Source: Actinidia chinensis (lineage: Eukaryota > Streptophyta > Magnoliopsida > Ericales > Actinidiaceae). From it: a stretch of 20,000 nucleotides of DNA. Of this stretch, positions 10,171 through 19,062 are shown in pieces; within the stretch, counting starts at the first letter, position 1, and every line of letters begins with the position of its first letter. Where the stretch lies: the NCBI GenBank assembly GCA_009663005.1, contig VIGQ01002181.1, forward strand, positions 1-20,000. The letters run 5' to 3'. The position numbers and the translations under genes are program-made. The notes beneath the pieces are model-generated. The model did no database searches and was not told the origin of the DNA. It saw only the letters and a list, made by a program, of their open reading frames with translations.

Positions 10171-11305
10171 TACATTTGCAAAAGGCCAATAGCGACAGAC
10201 AGAGAAATAGATCCGCATTTTTATTTATATACAAGAAGAAGGATATTAGATACAAAACAGTTCAAAAGTACAATCACGACTCGAAATACAGGCAACACCG
10301 ATAACCGGTCTTCAGCCTTCTATTCTGAATGATAATGGAACCATACTTCGGTCATCGAGTACTACAAAAAGCGCAACAGCCTTGTGGATAGTTGCCTCGA
10401 GATAAGGCAAGGTGCCCACAAGGCATCGGTATTCGGTGAATGCTGAAGGTGATGTAGAGGCCAACTCAACCAAACCCACTGTGCCGGGTGAACACCGGGT
10501 TGATTGAAGCTTGATGACTACAGAGCTTTGGGAACAGAAGCTTCAAAAAACTACAGCGTTGAGACACAAATGGGACGGCACGAAGCATCATGCCAATCCA
10601 ACCAAGTCCAGGATACAAAAATTTTTACGGACAACAAGCATCTTATTTCCTAGAATGTGCAGAGGTCTTTAAGAATGGAAGCCGCAAGAGGCTAGAAGAC
10701 AAACACATTTGTTGAGAGCAGCACGACTACTCCTGAAGAGGATTTTCAAATGATGTTGGATGGTGTTCACCAAAAACCAGGGTATTGGTCCATTTAAGGC
10801 TCTCGAAAGGCAACGAAGCGGCCTGCCACCAGTGCAGAAGTTATTAGAATTGCAATAAATGCGCGTTTTTTATTTTTAAACGCATCGGAAGGCTACAGAC
10901 TCACGAGCCAGTCAAAAACGACGCTTTCATTTGTCGAGGTGGGGAGCATGAAACGTGGATATGACGCTTTATGACTTGATTGGGACCGGGTCACAAAACA
11001 TTATTAAACCCGTGGCGGGTCCAGCGCAACTCACACATAGGAATGGGAAGCGTGCTTATGAATCTGCATGAATGGGAATCAGGCATTATGTAATGAAAAT
11101 AAGAGGAAGATCGTCCTTGACAAAAATAAATTGCAAACGTTGATAAACCGAGATAAAAGAGCAATTAGAAATGGGAAAAATAGTCAGATCGAAATACATG
11201 GTATATGGTTGTTCCAAAACTTGGCCAAAAAAGGTAATGTGTTACAGAAATCAACAAGATAAAAATCTGATGATAGAAGCGCGGAAAAGCCATTCAAGGA
11301 ATTGT
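10170..11305. other. No recognisable gene; unassigned retroelement-like flank
   Basis: This 1.1-kb stretch is mixed composition and unique within the window. No frame longer than about 65 codons is present and none has a family signature. Because it lies between the array edge and the 3' end of the minus-strand ORF remnant at 11306-12984, it may be the 3' untranslated part of that ORF, or the end of the pol region of the same element reduced beyond recognition. The minus strand contains ATAAATAAAAATG at about 10217-10229, compatible with a poly(A) signal region. This is context only. Confidence 0.4.
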
Positions 11306-12984
11306 TTATAAATGAGGGTTTTCACCTTTCCGGGATTTCCCTAGCTTGGTCACCCTCGATTTTTCCAGCTCGGTCTCCATCAACCGTTCCCCTCGATCCT
11401 GCACGGCCTCCGCTACCGCAATAATGTTGACATTTCCCTCATCAACAGGTCAGGGTTGCCATACTCTTTTTTGTGAAGTCTGGGAGGATGAGGGTGAATA
11501 TCGTTTGGGGAGGCAGGAGTTGGATTGGAGGGGCACGGAGACGCTGGCAGGATGATCAATGGTGTCTTGAGATCCTTTCAGACAAGCGAGCCATCCTTCC
11601 ATGAAAAGACGCAGGGCGGAAGTTCGGTGAGCTGCCTCTCATATACATCTCAAGCTTACCGAAGGACACAGTCGATAGCTTTTATATACCTCGTCCGCAT
11701 CGAACGCCTTTAGATTTGGAGATTCCTAATGAGGCTTGGTTCCGTTGCAAGGTCGCGATCTCGCTGCCGACCGTGCGTCTGTGAGTTTGGACTTTGTCTG
11801 CTTCAGCTCTTTCTCAAGGCTGTTCGCCTTCTGGTTTGCCTCTTCAGATCCACCACGTCCTGCTTCAGCTAAAGAGAGGTAGATACAGCCCGCTGAAATA
11901 ACTAAGAGGAAAAATGATGGGAAAGAGAAAAACAGCACAAATTAGATTCACTAACCAAGATGGGGAACCCACAAAACGAGAGCACTTAACCTGGGCTCCT
12001 AGCATAACCAGTTTGCCCCTGAACTCTGCCGTGGTCTAGGTGGCGTGATCCGCAATGTCTTGTGGGAGCATCATGGCATTGCCTAGTGCGACGTAGGTCT
12101 TGTGATCTTTAGACGTATCGGAAGAGGTAACATGTTTGCCGAGTTCCATAGCAGTAAATTGGGGGGTCCATAGCTTGGGGGTGCCAGTTGCCAACCCAAC
12201 ACCTTTCCCTTTTTTTTGTCGGGAGGTTCCCTCTGTGGGTAGTTTTTCTTTTCGCTTGCCACCCGCCATGGAAGACGACGCGATGGATTGATCCTCAGAC
12301 GGAACCGGCATAGATGAATTGGGAACCTCCGGGAGCCTGGCAGGTTTAGTTCTCAAGGCTTGCCCCTTTCCTAGAATCCTCACTTTGGGAGCCATGGTTT
12401 CTTCGTTCCCTTGAGAACCGGAAGATGAATTTCCACTGCGAGAGTAGGAGTGCTCAACAACCTCCCTCGGCTCAATGATGGCAATGTCAGAATCTGAGCT
12501 CGGAAGGATAATAGGGTCCAGAAACGGGACCAAGGGGATTGGAACCAAGGGGGTTGTGGCAGGAACTTGGTCGACTTTTTTGCCGTCCTCAACCTCGGCC
12601 TCTTCTATAAATCCTAGTCTCCAAAATAGACATCCCAACAGAGAAACCTCAAACTCGCCTGGAGTCAGAGCTTTTGCCTTCGGGGGGCCCCTCAAAAGCT
12701 TCGAAGCTGCGGCTAAAGTCCCCTCTAAACAAATCGCGGACCTCGTACAGAGAGTGAACTCCTTGGCCCTCGGACCTGACCACGAACAGAGAGGTGAAAA
12801 GAACGGGACGACCCTGACGAGTAGGCTCAAAAGATTGTGAATGGATACGGTGGTGAGCGGGGGATGTAACATGAGAAAATAGACACTTAGGAATGCCGAA
12901 CAAATTGTTCACTGCGCTAATGCAGGCTGAACACCGATCATCCTCCTCAGAAGCGGTGTGTTGAATCCCTGCGGGTGAGAGCAA
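11306..12984 (-). pseudogene. Broken antisense ORF of a Ty3/gypsy (Tat-like) retrotransposon
   Basis: On the minus strand the longest open stretch in the window (12872-12036, 278 codons) has a hydrophobic N-terminal part, a Ser/Pro/Glu-rich linker, a basic patch (GGKRKEKLPTEGTSRQKKGKG, about residues 203-223) and an ordered end (MELGKHVTSSDTSKDHKTY, VALGNAMMLPQDIADHAT). A TAG at 12038-12036 interrupts it. The same frame then continues as TTAEFRGKLVMLGAQ to a good splice donor (CAG|GTTAAG at 11991/11990). After a short intron the reading resumes as RAVSTSL, LKQDVVDLKRQ and, one frame away, a charged coiled-coil stretch (NSLEKELKQTKSKL). Later pieces include FMEGWLACLK near 11.6 kb; a stop follows at 11308-11306. 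The frame before 12.65 kb is uncertain. Layout and composition resemble the extra ORFs of plant Tat-lineage gypsy elements; that family call is from memory. At least one stop and one or more frameshifts make it non-functional, unless some are sequencing errors. It encodes no gag or pol motif. Confidence 0.5.
11893..11990 (-). other. Predicted 98-bp intron in the minus-strand ORF remnant
   Basis: On the minus strand the donor is CAG|GTTAAG (GT at 11990-11989). The acceptor is a pyrimidine-rich run ending TTATTTCAG (AG at 11894-11893). The coding sense either side (VMLGAQ before, RAVSTSL after) fits joining across it, and the intron itself is T-rich with stops. 98 bp is a normal plant intron size. 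The short reading frame beginning MLFFSFPSFFLLV that spans it is intron translation, not a signal peptide. Confidence 0.5.
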
Positions 12985-14320
12985 ACAAGATGGGAATATT
13001 CAGCCAGCCCTTATGTATTGATCAAGTCGACAACAAATTATTGATAGTGGAAGCGTGCTAACCCTCACCTATAGGACATACCCCTATGTCTAGGAATAGA
13101 GAAAGGACCGGGCTTGCCAGTGGGGAACTCCATTAACCCGAGGACCCAAATGAAAATCATCAAGTACTGATATTTATCCAGACGAATACGTGACCACCTC
13201 GTCTGAGGATGATTTGGGCTTCTATAAGGCGAAGGTAAATGATACCTTCGAGCATCTAGTCCAGGTTCTTCCTAGGCTTGACTACACCATACCACATGAA
13301 GCAGACTCTTCAGCACTAAATCTTGTCCTTCTCTCTGCATCAAGGCCTCCACCGCCAGCACGGTCCCGAGACAAAGTTCATCGAGATTTGCATGAAGGGA
13401 GCCAGCATAGAGAAAGAACAGTCTGAAGAGCTTACTGAGGAAAAATCTTAATTCGGCTTGGTAATGAACAAGTCTCCTGATGGGTATCGATAGACCTATC
13501 TTTCCACCCAATCGGCGTCATTTAATTTGGGCTTGGCCATTCTATTACTACATCATCAGGAATTCTATGGTCAACGCGGAATCGAGCTAGGGCCTCACCG
13601 TCGTGAACAAGCAGTTGAGCCTGATTTAGTGCCATGCCTTGAAAGTGGAGGCAAATGGTCAAAATGGGCCCAAAAGCAACCCGAAGAACGAGGTTCAACC
13701 TAGTCTATAGGGGAAACCCGAATTGTGGCAGTCTAGATCAACCCGGACCCTATTCAATAATTTGCAAGACATCGAATTATACTAGAGGTATGACTATTCC
13801 CACGGTATTTAAAGCAAATGGAGTCAACTGATATGCGAAGAAAGCACGAAGAAATAGCGACTTACCGTGTCGAGTAAGGACGTTCCTCTAGCGTGCTACG
13901 GCAAAACCACAATTGTCGGGGAAGGAAAAGATCAGAGACACGAGGGATCTATATCCACGATCTCTTTCTCTCTCTAGAATTTGTCACAGTAACACCGAAA
14001 GTAAGGAAATGGGGCACCCCAAAAAATAAATCGAAAAGGCGGATTGACCAAAAACAGGGCCGTATCAAAATGTCACTTCGCGGAAAATATGACCAAACAC
14101 GGCACTAGGGTGCATCGTTTCACGAGCGAACCGTCATGACAAGTCCAATGGATCACCGACATGTGGCATTCCTACGACTGCGCCTACGAGAACAAGCCTA
14201 AGGCGGGGAAGCCGAGCCGCTCCCCATACATTAGGAACGCTTAGCACGGCAAAAAAGAAGTTGGATATACGAAACCCAAACATCCAGCTCACATAACCTT
14301 GGCAAGCAGCGACCGAGCTC
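12985..14320. other. Unassigned internal retrotransposon sequence
   Basis: No frame here carries a family signature. Open stretches of about 78 codons occur on both strands around 13190-13511 with no recognisable motif, and neither can be preferred. A consensus-like splice donor on the minus strand (CACG|GTAAGT, about 13863) could belong to a first exon of the minus-strand ORF remnant. The position between that ORF and the polypurine tract at 14327 suggests it is the 3' internal region of the same element. Confidence 0.35.
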
Positions 14321-14326
14321 ACTTGA

Positions 14327-14336
14327 ACTGGGGGGC
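14327..14336 (+). other. Polypurine tract before 3' LTR
   Basis: The sequence TTGAACTGGGGGGCAACT (14323-14340) matches the plus-strand primer region just before the 3' LTR in many plant gypsy elements, where a G-rich tract with CAACTG leads into the LTR TG. Here the LTR start would read CAACTATAAGGG, so the canonical TG is mutated to TA. Confidence 0.5.
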
Positions 14337-14339
14337 AAC

Positions 14340-14985
14340 TATAAGGGCACGAAACATATGAATAAAAGGCCCACCAACAGAAGGCAGGGGATGGCAGTTT
14401 GGAGGGTCCATGCATCCCTCCATAGGGGCTATCCCCCCGAATTGACTGACATTGCAGAGAAATACTACACAGTAGTTTGAGCTCGGGAAAAGCAATGGCA
14501 AGGTTCCCACCCTACCCGAGCTTTGCGGAACAACTCTTGCTACGTGGCAGCCGCGGCATATGTCGGCACCGTAGTGGGCAATACACAGAAGTCGACGAGA
14601 GTCCCAACAGGTGACACACGGCATAGGATGCTTGCCGGCATGGGTACGATGACAGCCCAGTACCGAATGTCGAGATCACGGCGCAGGGAGATAACCAACC
14701 TATCTGCGAGAATAAGGATTAGGTGAACTGCCCGATGGCTAAACACAACGTGGGCGCATCAAGGCATGCGCCGAGCTGAACTATATAGAAGAGGTAACTG
14801 TAGAGGGTGAGGACTTTTTCGGGTCTTATCTCTCTTTCTATATCGGATACTTACCACAATATTCCGGTCATTACATTTGACCGGTCAGAGATCCGTTTCT
14901 GAAAACAGCTCCGGCGGCCAGACTAACCATTGTCTGTGGGCGTTACTAAAGTTGATCAGTCCAGAGTAGTGGACAGCTTTGTGGA
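14340..14985 (+). mobile_element. Probable 3' LTR of a gypsy retrotransposon (decayed)
   Basis: It starts directly after the polypurine tract. It has LTR organisation on the plus strand: a GC-moderate, gene-free U3 of about 440 bp, a TATA box (CTATATAGAA at 14781-14790), then a short T-rich R/U5 (CTTATCTCTCTTTCTATATC near 14825-14845) and the sequence CCGGTCATTACATTTGACCG. It lies downstream of a minus-strand ORF remnant, matching the pol - antisense ORF - 3' LTR order of Tat-type elements. The right border is uncertain (about 14950-15000); no CA end or target-site duplication was confirmed, and no 5' LTR lies in the window. Short frames on either strand inside it have no family resemblance. 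An alternative is unrelated unique DNA with a chance TATA. Confidence 0.45.
14781..14790 (+). promoter_or_regulatory. TATA box of the probable LTR
   Basis: CTATATAGAA sits about 440 bp into the LTR, followed 25-45 bp later by GTAGAGGGTGAGGAC, where transcription of an LTR would start. Activity is not implied in a decayed copy. Confidence 0.4.
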
Positions 14986-14999
14986 GGCAAAGGGAATGG

Positions 15000-15650
15000 C
15001 TCATAGTGGGTGTCTACTCTCGATTTCCGCATTGTAAACTTATCCCCACACCTACCACTCCAATACACATACCATCACTACGTGTCTCTCCATCTCGCAC
15101 CTCTCCACCGCCATCACTTCACCTCCCTCACCCACCTAATATCACACAACTTCCTTTGATCTTTTTAGATTTCTAGTTTGGATATGTAATAACTTATGGT
15201 TTGAATTTTGAATCTTGTAATACTTTGGATGATTATGACTATGTTGCTTTTATAACTCTAATATTGATAGTTTAATGGTTTCGATTTGGGACTGTATCTT
15301 GGATAAAAGTATGGATTTCAATGTTTTGTACTAATATGATTCCATTGTCATTGTTGAAATGTTCGATTGATTATTATAATGTCATAAGCATATATCTTTA
15401 TATGTGTACGTTTATGCTCTCATGGCCTATGATTTAAGTATTTTTCCTTTTTGATAAAGTATGATCATACTCCTTAAAGAAAGGGGAAGTAGTATTGGCC
15501 ATGGTTGAATTTTTTTTTATCCTAGTTCTTATTTATAATTACTTCATAGATGTCATGGTTTTCCACTCCTATTTGTTGGATTGACAACCCTTTTTGATGG
15601 TTTAATAAAAAGGGAGAGAAATAGAATGAGATGCCTTGTCTTATATGAAT
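15000..15650. other. Gene-free region: CA/CT-rich then AT-rich
   Basis: 15040-15150 is rich in CCAC, CTCAC and CTCTCC with no repeat unit. From 15175 it becomes strongly AT-rich with many TATG and TTGT words and stops in all frames. No RNA gene or coding signature was seen. It may be the internal part of a non-autonomous transposon whose end is the motif at 15653-15690. Confidence 0.5.
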
Positions 15651-15652
15651 TC

Positions 15653-15690
15653 TAGTAATTGTCCGTGCCCACAGGCACTACAAAAAAAAA
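15653..15690. mobile_element. Possible DNA-transposon terminus (CACTA-like or Helitron-like)
   Basis: CACTACAAAAAAAAA at 15676-15690 resembles the CACTACAAGAAA terminal repeats of plant CACTA (En/Spm) elements. Overlapping it, GTGCC-CACA-GGCAC (15665-15678) is a perfect 5-bp-stem hairpin. Read on the minus strand it is followed 9 bases later by CTAG (15656-15653), which has the spacing of a Helitron 3' end (hairpin then CTRR). No matching CACTA terminus (TTTTGTAGTG) was found elsewhere in the window, and the base after CTAG is A rather than the T expected for a Helitron, so neither reading is proven. Confidence 0.25.
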
Positions 15691-15859
15691 ACTCTTAAAT
15701 GTCAAAATTTTTGAATATCAAACTTGTGTTAACATAACTATCTCAAACAATTAAGGAAGAGTATTTTTTTACCTTCACTTTAAAAAAATTAATAAAACTG
15801 GTTGGTGGAGATACATATTATCAAATTAGTGTTCAGGCTTTGAAAATTTCAATTCTTGA

Positions 15860-15870
15860 CATTCGCCTAA
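15860..15870 (+). repeat. 11-bp flanking direct repeat, left copy
   Basis: ACATTCGCCTA, identical to 17165-17175. Candidate target-site duplication of the segment between them. Confidence 0.6.
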
Positions 15871-16092
15871 GGGTCGTCATAGGCCGAGCTTGGGCCGGCC
15901 CAGGCCCATCTTGGTCGGGTTGGGCCGAGTCTGGTGGGCTTTGATTAATCAACAGGCCGACCCATGGGCCAAAAATATGAGGCCCAAGCCCAGCTCACGG
16001 GCCTGGCCCTATGGGCTTGAGATTGGGCCTACGGGCCTGGCTTAGGCTTGAGCCTATGGGCCGGGCTTGGGCCTAGGCACCTACGGGCTTTA
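15871..16092. repeat. GGGCC-rich block, left
   Basis: Degenerate short-period repeat dominated by GGGCC, GGCCCA, GGGCTTG and GGGCCTA words on both strands, with local palindromes such as GGCCGACCCATGGGCC. It ends ACGGGCTTTAAATGAA, similar to the end of the right block. Such blocks can form hairpins and contain GGNCCCA-type words resembling TCP-factor sites, but nothing indicates function here. Confidence 0.75.
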
Positions 16093-16149
16093 AATGAATT
16101 TTTTTGTAATAAATCTTTTATCTATATTATCCTTATCTACACAATGAAC

Positions 16150-16395
16150 ATAATTATGATGATCACAACGTTCTTTTATTTGTCTTTCTTTTTAATCACT
16201 CCGGCAAATTTTAAAAATTTATCCGGGTACTGAAAAGCCTGTTATATGGAATATTAATTCATTTTATTCATTAATTAATTGATTTTTTTCCTCTTTCAAT
16301 CAAGTACGTAACGCTAATTAATCATTTTATTTTTTTTTCATAGAGATCTAAGACTCCTACTTAAAATCTAGACGGTTCTAATTCAAAAAAAACTA
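16150..16395 (+). repeat. Diverged direct repeat, copy 1
   Basis: Collinear with 16668-16895 at about 520 bp offset. Shared words in order: AATTATGATGATC versus AATTATAACGATC, CACTCCGGCAAATTTT versus CACTCTCGCAAATTTT, TCAATCAAGTACGTAA versus TCGATCAAGTACACAA, TAATTAATCATTTTA versus TAATTAATTTATTTTA, and AAAATCTAGACGGTT versus AAAATATAGACGTTT. It has no coding sense. Confidence 0.75.
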
Positions 16396-16470
16396 TTATA
16401 ATGTTGTCAAGTCATTCATTATAGGATATTATTACCTTTTAGATGAGCCGAATAATCCGATCAAGTTGTT

Positions 16471-16533
16471 TTCCGATATTTATCGCCACCATTTTCGAAA
16501 AAAACGATAGAAATGATAGATATAATATCGGAA
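16471..16533. repeat. Perfect 10-bp inverted repeat between the two copies
   Basis: TTCCGATATT at 16471-16480 and AATATCGGAA at 16524-16533 are exact reverse complements, separated by 43 bp; the match extends imperfectly to about 17 bp. It could fold into a cruciform or be the end remnant of a nested small element. Confidence 0.7.
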
Positions 16534-16667
16534 AGTTTTAAAGATTCAATATTCGAAAATCGAGTCTGCATCTGCTTTCAATTATTACATTGAAAACCAA
16601 AAAAAAATTTACTTGATTGTGAACCAACCTTGTGCTGTAGGAGATATACGATACCAAATAATCTCAA

Positions 16668-16895
16668 CACAATTATAACGATCCAAACTTTCCACTTTGT
16701 TTTTCCTACTGTTTTAGGTCACTCTCGCAAATTTTGAAGTCTATCGGATATCAAAACCCTTTTATCGGGATATGATTCCTTAATTTAAAATTTATCTCTT
16801 TTCGATCAAGTACACAATGATAATTAATTTATTTTAATTTTTTTATGAGTTAAATTAACTCTCACGTAAAATATAGACGTTTGATTTCTAAAAAA
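16668..16895 (+). repeat. Diverged direct repeat, copy 2
   Basis: Partner of 16150-16395. The two copies are separated by about 270 bp, so this is a spaced rather than strictly tandem duplication inside the GGGCC-flanked segment. Confidence 0.75.
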
Positions 16896-16959
16896 AGTAG
16901 TCTGAAGACCCCTTAAGAATTATTGATTTTTTTTCATATTGGGAAAATCAACACATTTA

Positions 16960-17155
16960 TCGTGGCTGTGGTCGGCCTTCCAGGTGGACCGGGGGCCGGG
17001 CTTTCAAGGTGGGCCGTGGGCCGAGCGCATGGGCCACCATGGGCTTAAAACTGAGCCCAGGCCCAGCCCATACTATCCTGGGCTTGGGCCGGGGTTGGGC
17101 CGGTTGGGCCGGGCCGAGCCGGGCCTGGGCCGACCCATGGGTCGTGGGCTTTTTA
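16960..17155. repeat. GGGCC-rich block, right
   Basis: Same word content as the left block (GGGCCGGG, GGGCTTGGGCC, GGCCCAGGCCCAGCCCA, GGCCGACCCATGGG) and a similar right border, GTGGGCTTTTTAATGA. The shared border suggests the two blocks are in direct orientation, though the palindromic content makes this hard to be sure of. Confidence 0.75.
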
Positions 17156-17164
17156 ATGAGGCTT

Positions 17165-17175
17165 ACATTCGCCTA
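17165..17175 (+). repeat. 11-bp flanking direct repeat, right copy
   Basis: ACATTCGCCTA, identical to 15860-15870. Confidence 0.6.
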
Positions 17176-17858
17176 TATAACCTTCGTTTTCCAATTTAAA
17201 ACAAAAGACTAATTGCTAAAAATACTGGATATTTAGTTACTAGATTGTATGAACTCAGACAAAGATAAATCGTTCAGAATTGTTTACAAATGGAAGAGAC
17301 TCAGACGTTTGATCAGTGCGCATTGAACAAAACTTGGAGACGTAGTGGAAGAACGTATATCAGTCATGAAGCTAAATCCTTGGTGTGTTGATGTTTACAT
17401 GAACATTTCCTATAGGTTCTTCTAAAATCAATGTGTCCTCTTTCATTTGACCGATCCTGCTACAATATACAGAACATCGTTTAGTTTCATTTCAAGGAGA
17501 CCATATATACAACTTAAGAAATTGATCCCAAACACCAATTACAAACCTATATGGCCTCTTAGTCTGATCATTGCCAACGTAAAGCATGCCTGCCCCCTTT
17601 TGTTGTTTGCCGGAAGCCAATTAAGAACCCCAGTCAGCTTGAAGCTTTTACATCCGTGAAACTCAAAATTTAAATCCCTTACAGATAAGTTGAAGTAGTC
17701 GTTGTCCTATCATACATAGTGTACGCAAGATATCGATGATTGGGGCACCACTTTCACTTTTCGATAATTCCTCATAGCCAAATATAAAACCTAAAAGAAA
17801 TTAAATAACCTTGACTTGAATGCAAACAAAAAATTAAACAACAGTACCTCCGACTCTC
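17176..17858. other. No recognisable gene
   Basis: Unique, moderately AT-rich DNA. On the minus strand some stretches look like plant exon or 3' untranslated sequence in composition (17440-17680), but all frames are interrupted and no domain is recognised. No RNA gene or repeat was seen. Confidence 0.5.
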
Positions 17859-18167
17859 TCAGCTTCTTTGATTGTAATCAAGAACTTCTGCTGTCAATTC
17901 TCTTTCTTCCCCGAGTAAAATCAAAATCGGCAGAAGGTGATTTATGCAAATAAACTCTTCTTTAAGCTCGCCATCTCTGACATGCCACAACAGGATACTG
18001 CTGCTCCCCTCATCAACCGCACCCATAATAACAAACCTGTGGGGGTGAACACAGACCTCAAATAGTAAAATAGATGTTCTGATTCTAAACCAAACAATGT
18101 TATGGCCACTAACACCTCCAAGCCTTTCCAACAACAACATCAATTTAAATTTCTTTGAACCCATCAA
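17859..18167 (-). CDS. Weak hypothetical exon, possible WD40-like fragment
   Basis: A 102-codon minus-strand frame starting MMGSKKFKLMLLLERLGG includes VHPHRFVIMGAVDEGSSS followed by ILLWHVRDGELKEEF, which has the small-residue, Asp and final hydrophobic-Trp pattern of a single WD40 blade. A splice acceptor-like CACCCCCACAG precedes that part on the minus strand (about 18040), so the real exon, if any, may start there rather than at the Met. The rest is AT-driven translation rich in Leu and Ile. I do not recognise a specific protein, no second blade follows, and it may be a chance frame or a captured gene fragment like the COG5 piece to its right, which has the same orientation. Confidence 0.2.
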   Translation of the reverse strand: MMGSKKFKLMLLLERLGGVSGHNIVWFRIRTSILLFEVCVHPHRFVIMGAVDEGSSSILLWHVRDGELKEEFICINHLLPILILLGEERELTAEVLDYNQRS

Positions 18168-18195
18168 AATCCTTATCCACCATCATTTATTAGTC

Positions 18196-18323
18196 AATTT
18201 TACTCACATCAAGAGAGACCCATTTCCCTCTACAAATTTCTATTCACCGAAACTTTGCTAATCCTGATTTTCAAGAACGAAAACAAATGGATTCTTGCTT
18301 TTGAAATCAAATTAGCGGTTTCG
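18196..18323 (+). repeat. Diverged direct repeat, copy 1 (about 204-bp offset)
   Basis: Shares with 18400-18530: TTTTACTCACATCAAGAG then AGACCCATTTC versus TTTTACTCGCATGCAAGG then AGACCCATTTC; and GATTCTTGCTTTTGAAATCA versus GATTCTTGATTTAAAAATCA followed by AGCGGTTT or AGTGGTTT. Non-coding; an old local duplication. Confidence 0.65.
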
Positions 18324-18399
18324 TAGTAATTTTGAAGTGATACAAATTATTTATACATACATATTTATGACCATGGAGACAATTTCAAGTTTTACTCAA

Positions 18400-18530
18400 G
18401 TTTTTACTCGCATGCAAGGGAGACCCATTTCGTTCACTTAAACTATGGTCAACACAAACTTTCAAATAATGATTCCAAGCAGTGAAACGGGAATTGATTC
18501 TTGATTTAAAAATCAGAACAGTGGTTTTTT
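18400..18530 (+). repeat. Diverged direct repeat, copy 2
   Basis: Partner of 18196-18323, offset about 204-208 bp, with the same word order. Confidence 0.65.
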
Positions 18531-19062
18531 GCAGTGCTTCCTAAAATTGATCACATTATGCACACGAAACACAAAACAAAATTTCAAGCAAAACAAAAAG
18601 AAATGGCTTAAAGGGGATGATGAAAACATTCAAACAGACATAAGGAAACTAAATCTAGATCCAAACAGGCCTCAAAACCTGACCAAAATAAAACTACCCC
18701 ATCTCCATCTACAATGATCACGCGCTTCATTACCGACCAACTGCTCAAACCTAATTATTCCCAAAAACCACTTCTAAATCCCCAACCCCCATACACTTCC
18801 ACACTTCACTTCCCCAATCCCAAACCCTAGCCCAGTTTTGCATTGGGAATCATAATGGATTGCCCAAATACCTTCAAAGACCACCCAAGAAAATTAGTAA
18901 AAAAGCCCAGAACACTACATACCCACAAGAACAAAGAAATCTAAAAAAATAGCCCAAACCTCGGCAAACCCTACGAACGGATGTATCAAACAAAACCTTA
19001 CAATTGAAGCACTATAGGAAATTGAAAGACCCCTCTACAAATGCCAAATTGACGTTCCAAAA
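18531..19062. other. Gene-free A/C-rich stretch with a telo-box
   Basis: A-rich to 18700, then C-rich (18770-18840: CCCCAACCCCCATACAC, CAATCCCAAACCCTAGCCC). AAACCCTAG at 18822-18830 is a telo-box, common in plant promoters and 5' leaders, and AAACCCTA recurs at 18966. Read on the minus strand it looks like intron or leader sequence downstream of the COG5 fragment. No open frame of note. Confidence 0.45.

Larger units (their letters stand above)
15871..17164. mobile_element. Composite GGGCC-flanked segment, probable non-autonomous transposon
   Basis: A 1294-bp segment has a GGGCC-rich block at each end (15871-16092 and 16960-17155) around an AT-rich core containing a diverged direct duplication. 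Immediately outside both ends lies the identical 11-mer ACATTCGCCTA (15860-15870 and 17165-17175), as expected of a target-site duplication. The left end AGGGTCGTCATAGGCC resembles hAT-like ends (TAGGG or CAGGG start), as I recall them; the right end (TTTTTAATGAGGCTT) does not form a clear matching inverted repeat. There is no transposase; open frames through the GGGCC blocks are low-complexity Gly/Pro/Arg/Trp artefacts. Eleven bases fits Mutator-like duplications (9-11) better than hAT (8), although an 8-bp subset ATTCGCCT is also shared. Confidence 0.45.

Noticed and set aside
10430..10560. Possible structured RNA around GCCGGGTGAACACCGGGT
   Set aside because: The short complementary words do not extend into a convincing stem, and no family is recognised.
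12475..12840. A 121-codon plus-strand frame opposite the longest minus-strand frame
   Set aside because: It is the complement shadow of the minus-strand ORF; only the minus strand continues sensibly across the intron into a coiled-coil segment.
13190..13511. Overlapping frames of about 78 codons on opposite strands
   Set aside because: Neither has a family motif or supporting context; kept as unassigned retroelement DNA.
14134..14746. Short overlapping frames on both strands in the LTR region, some rich in Cys and Val
   Set aside because: They lie inside probable LTR sequence, have no recognisable domain and overlap one another.
16939..17212. Two Gly/Pro/Trp-rich frames of 67-86 codons
   Set aside because: They are translations of the GGGCC-rich low-complexity block in different frames.
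18822..18830. AAACCCTAG as interstitial telomere sequence
   Set aside because: A single copy only; better called a telo-box.
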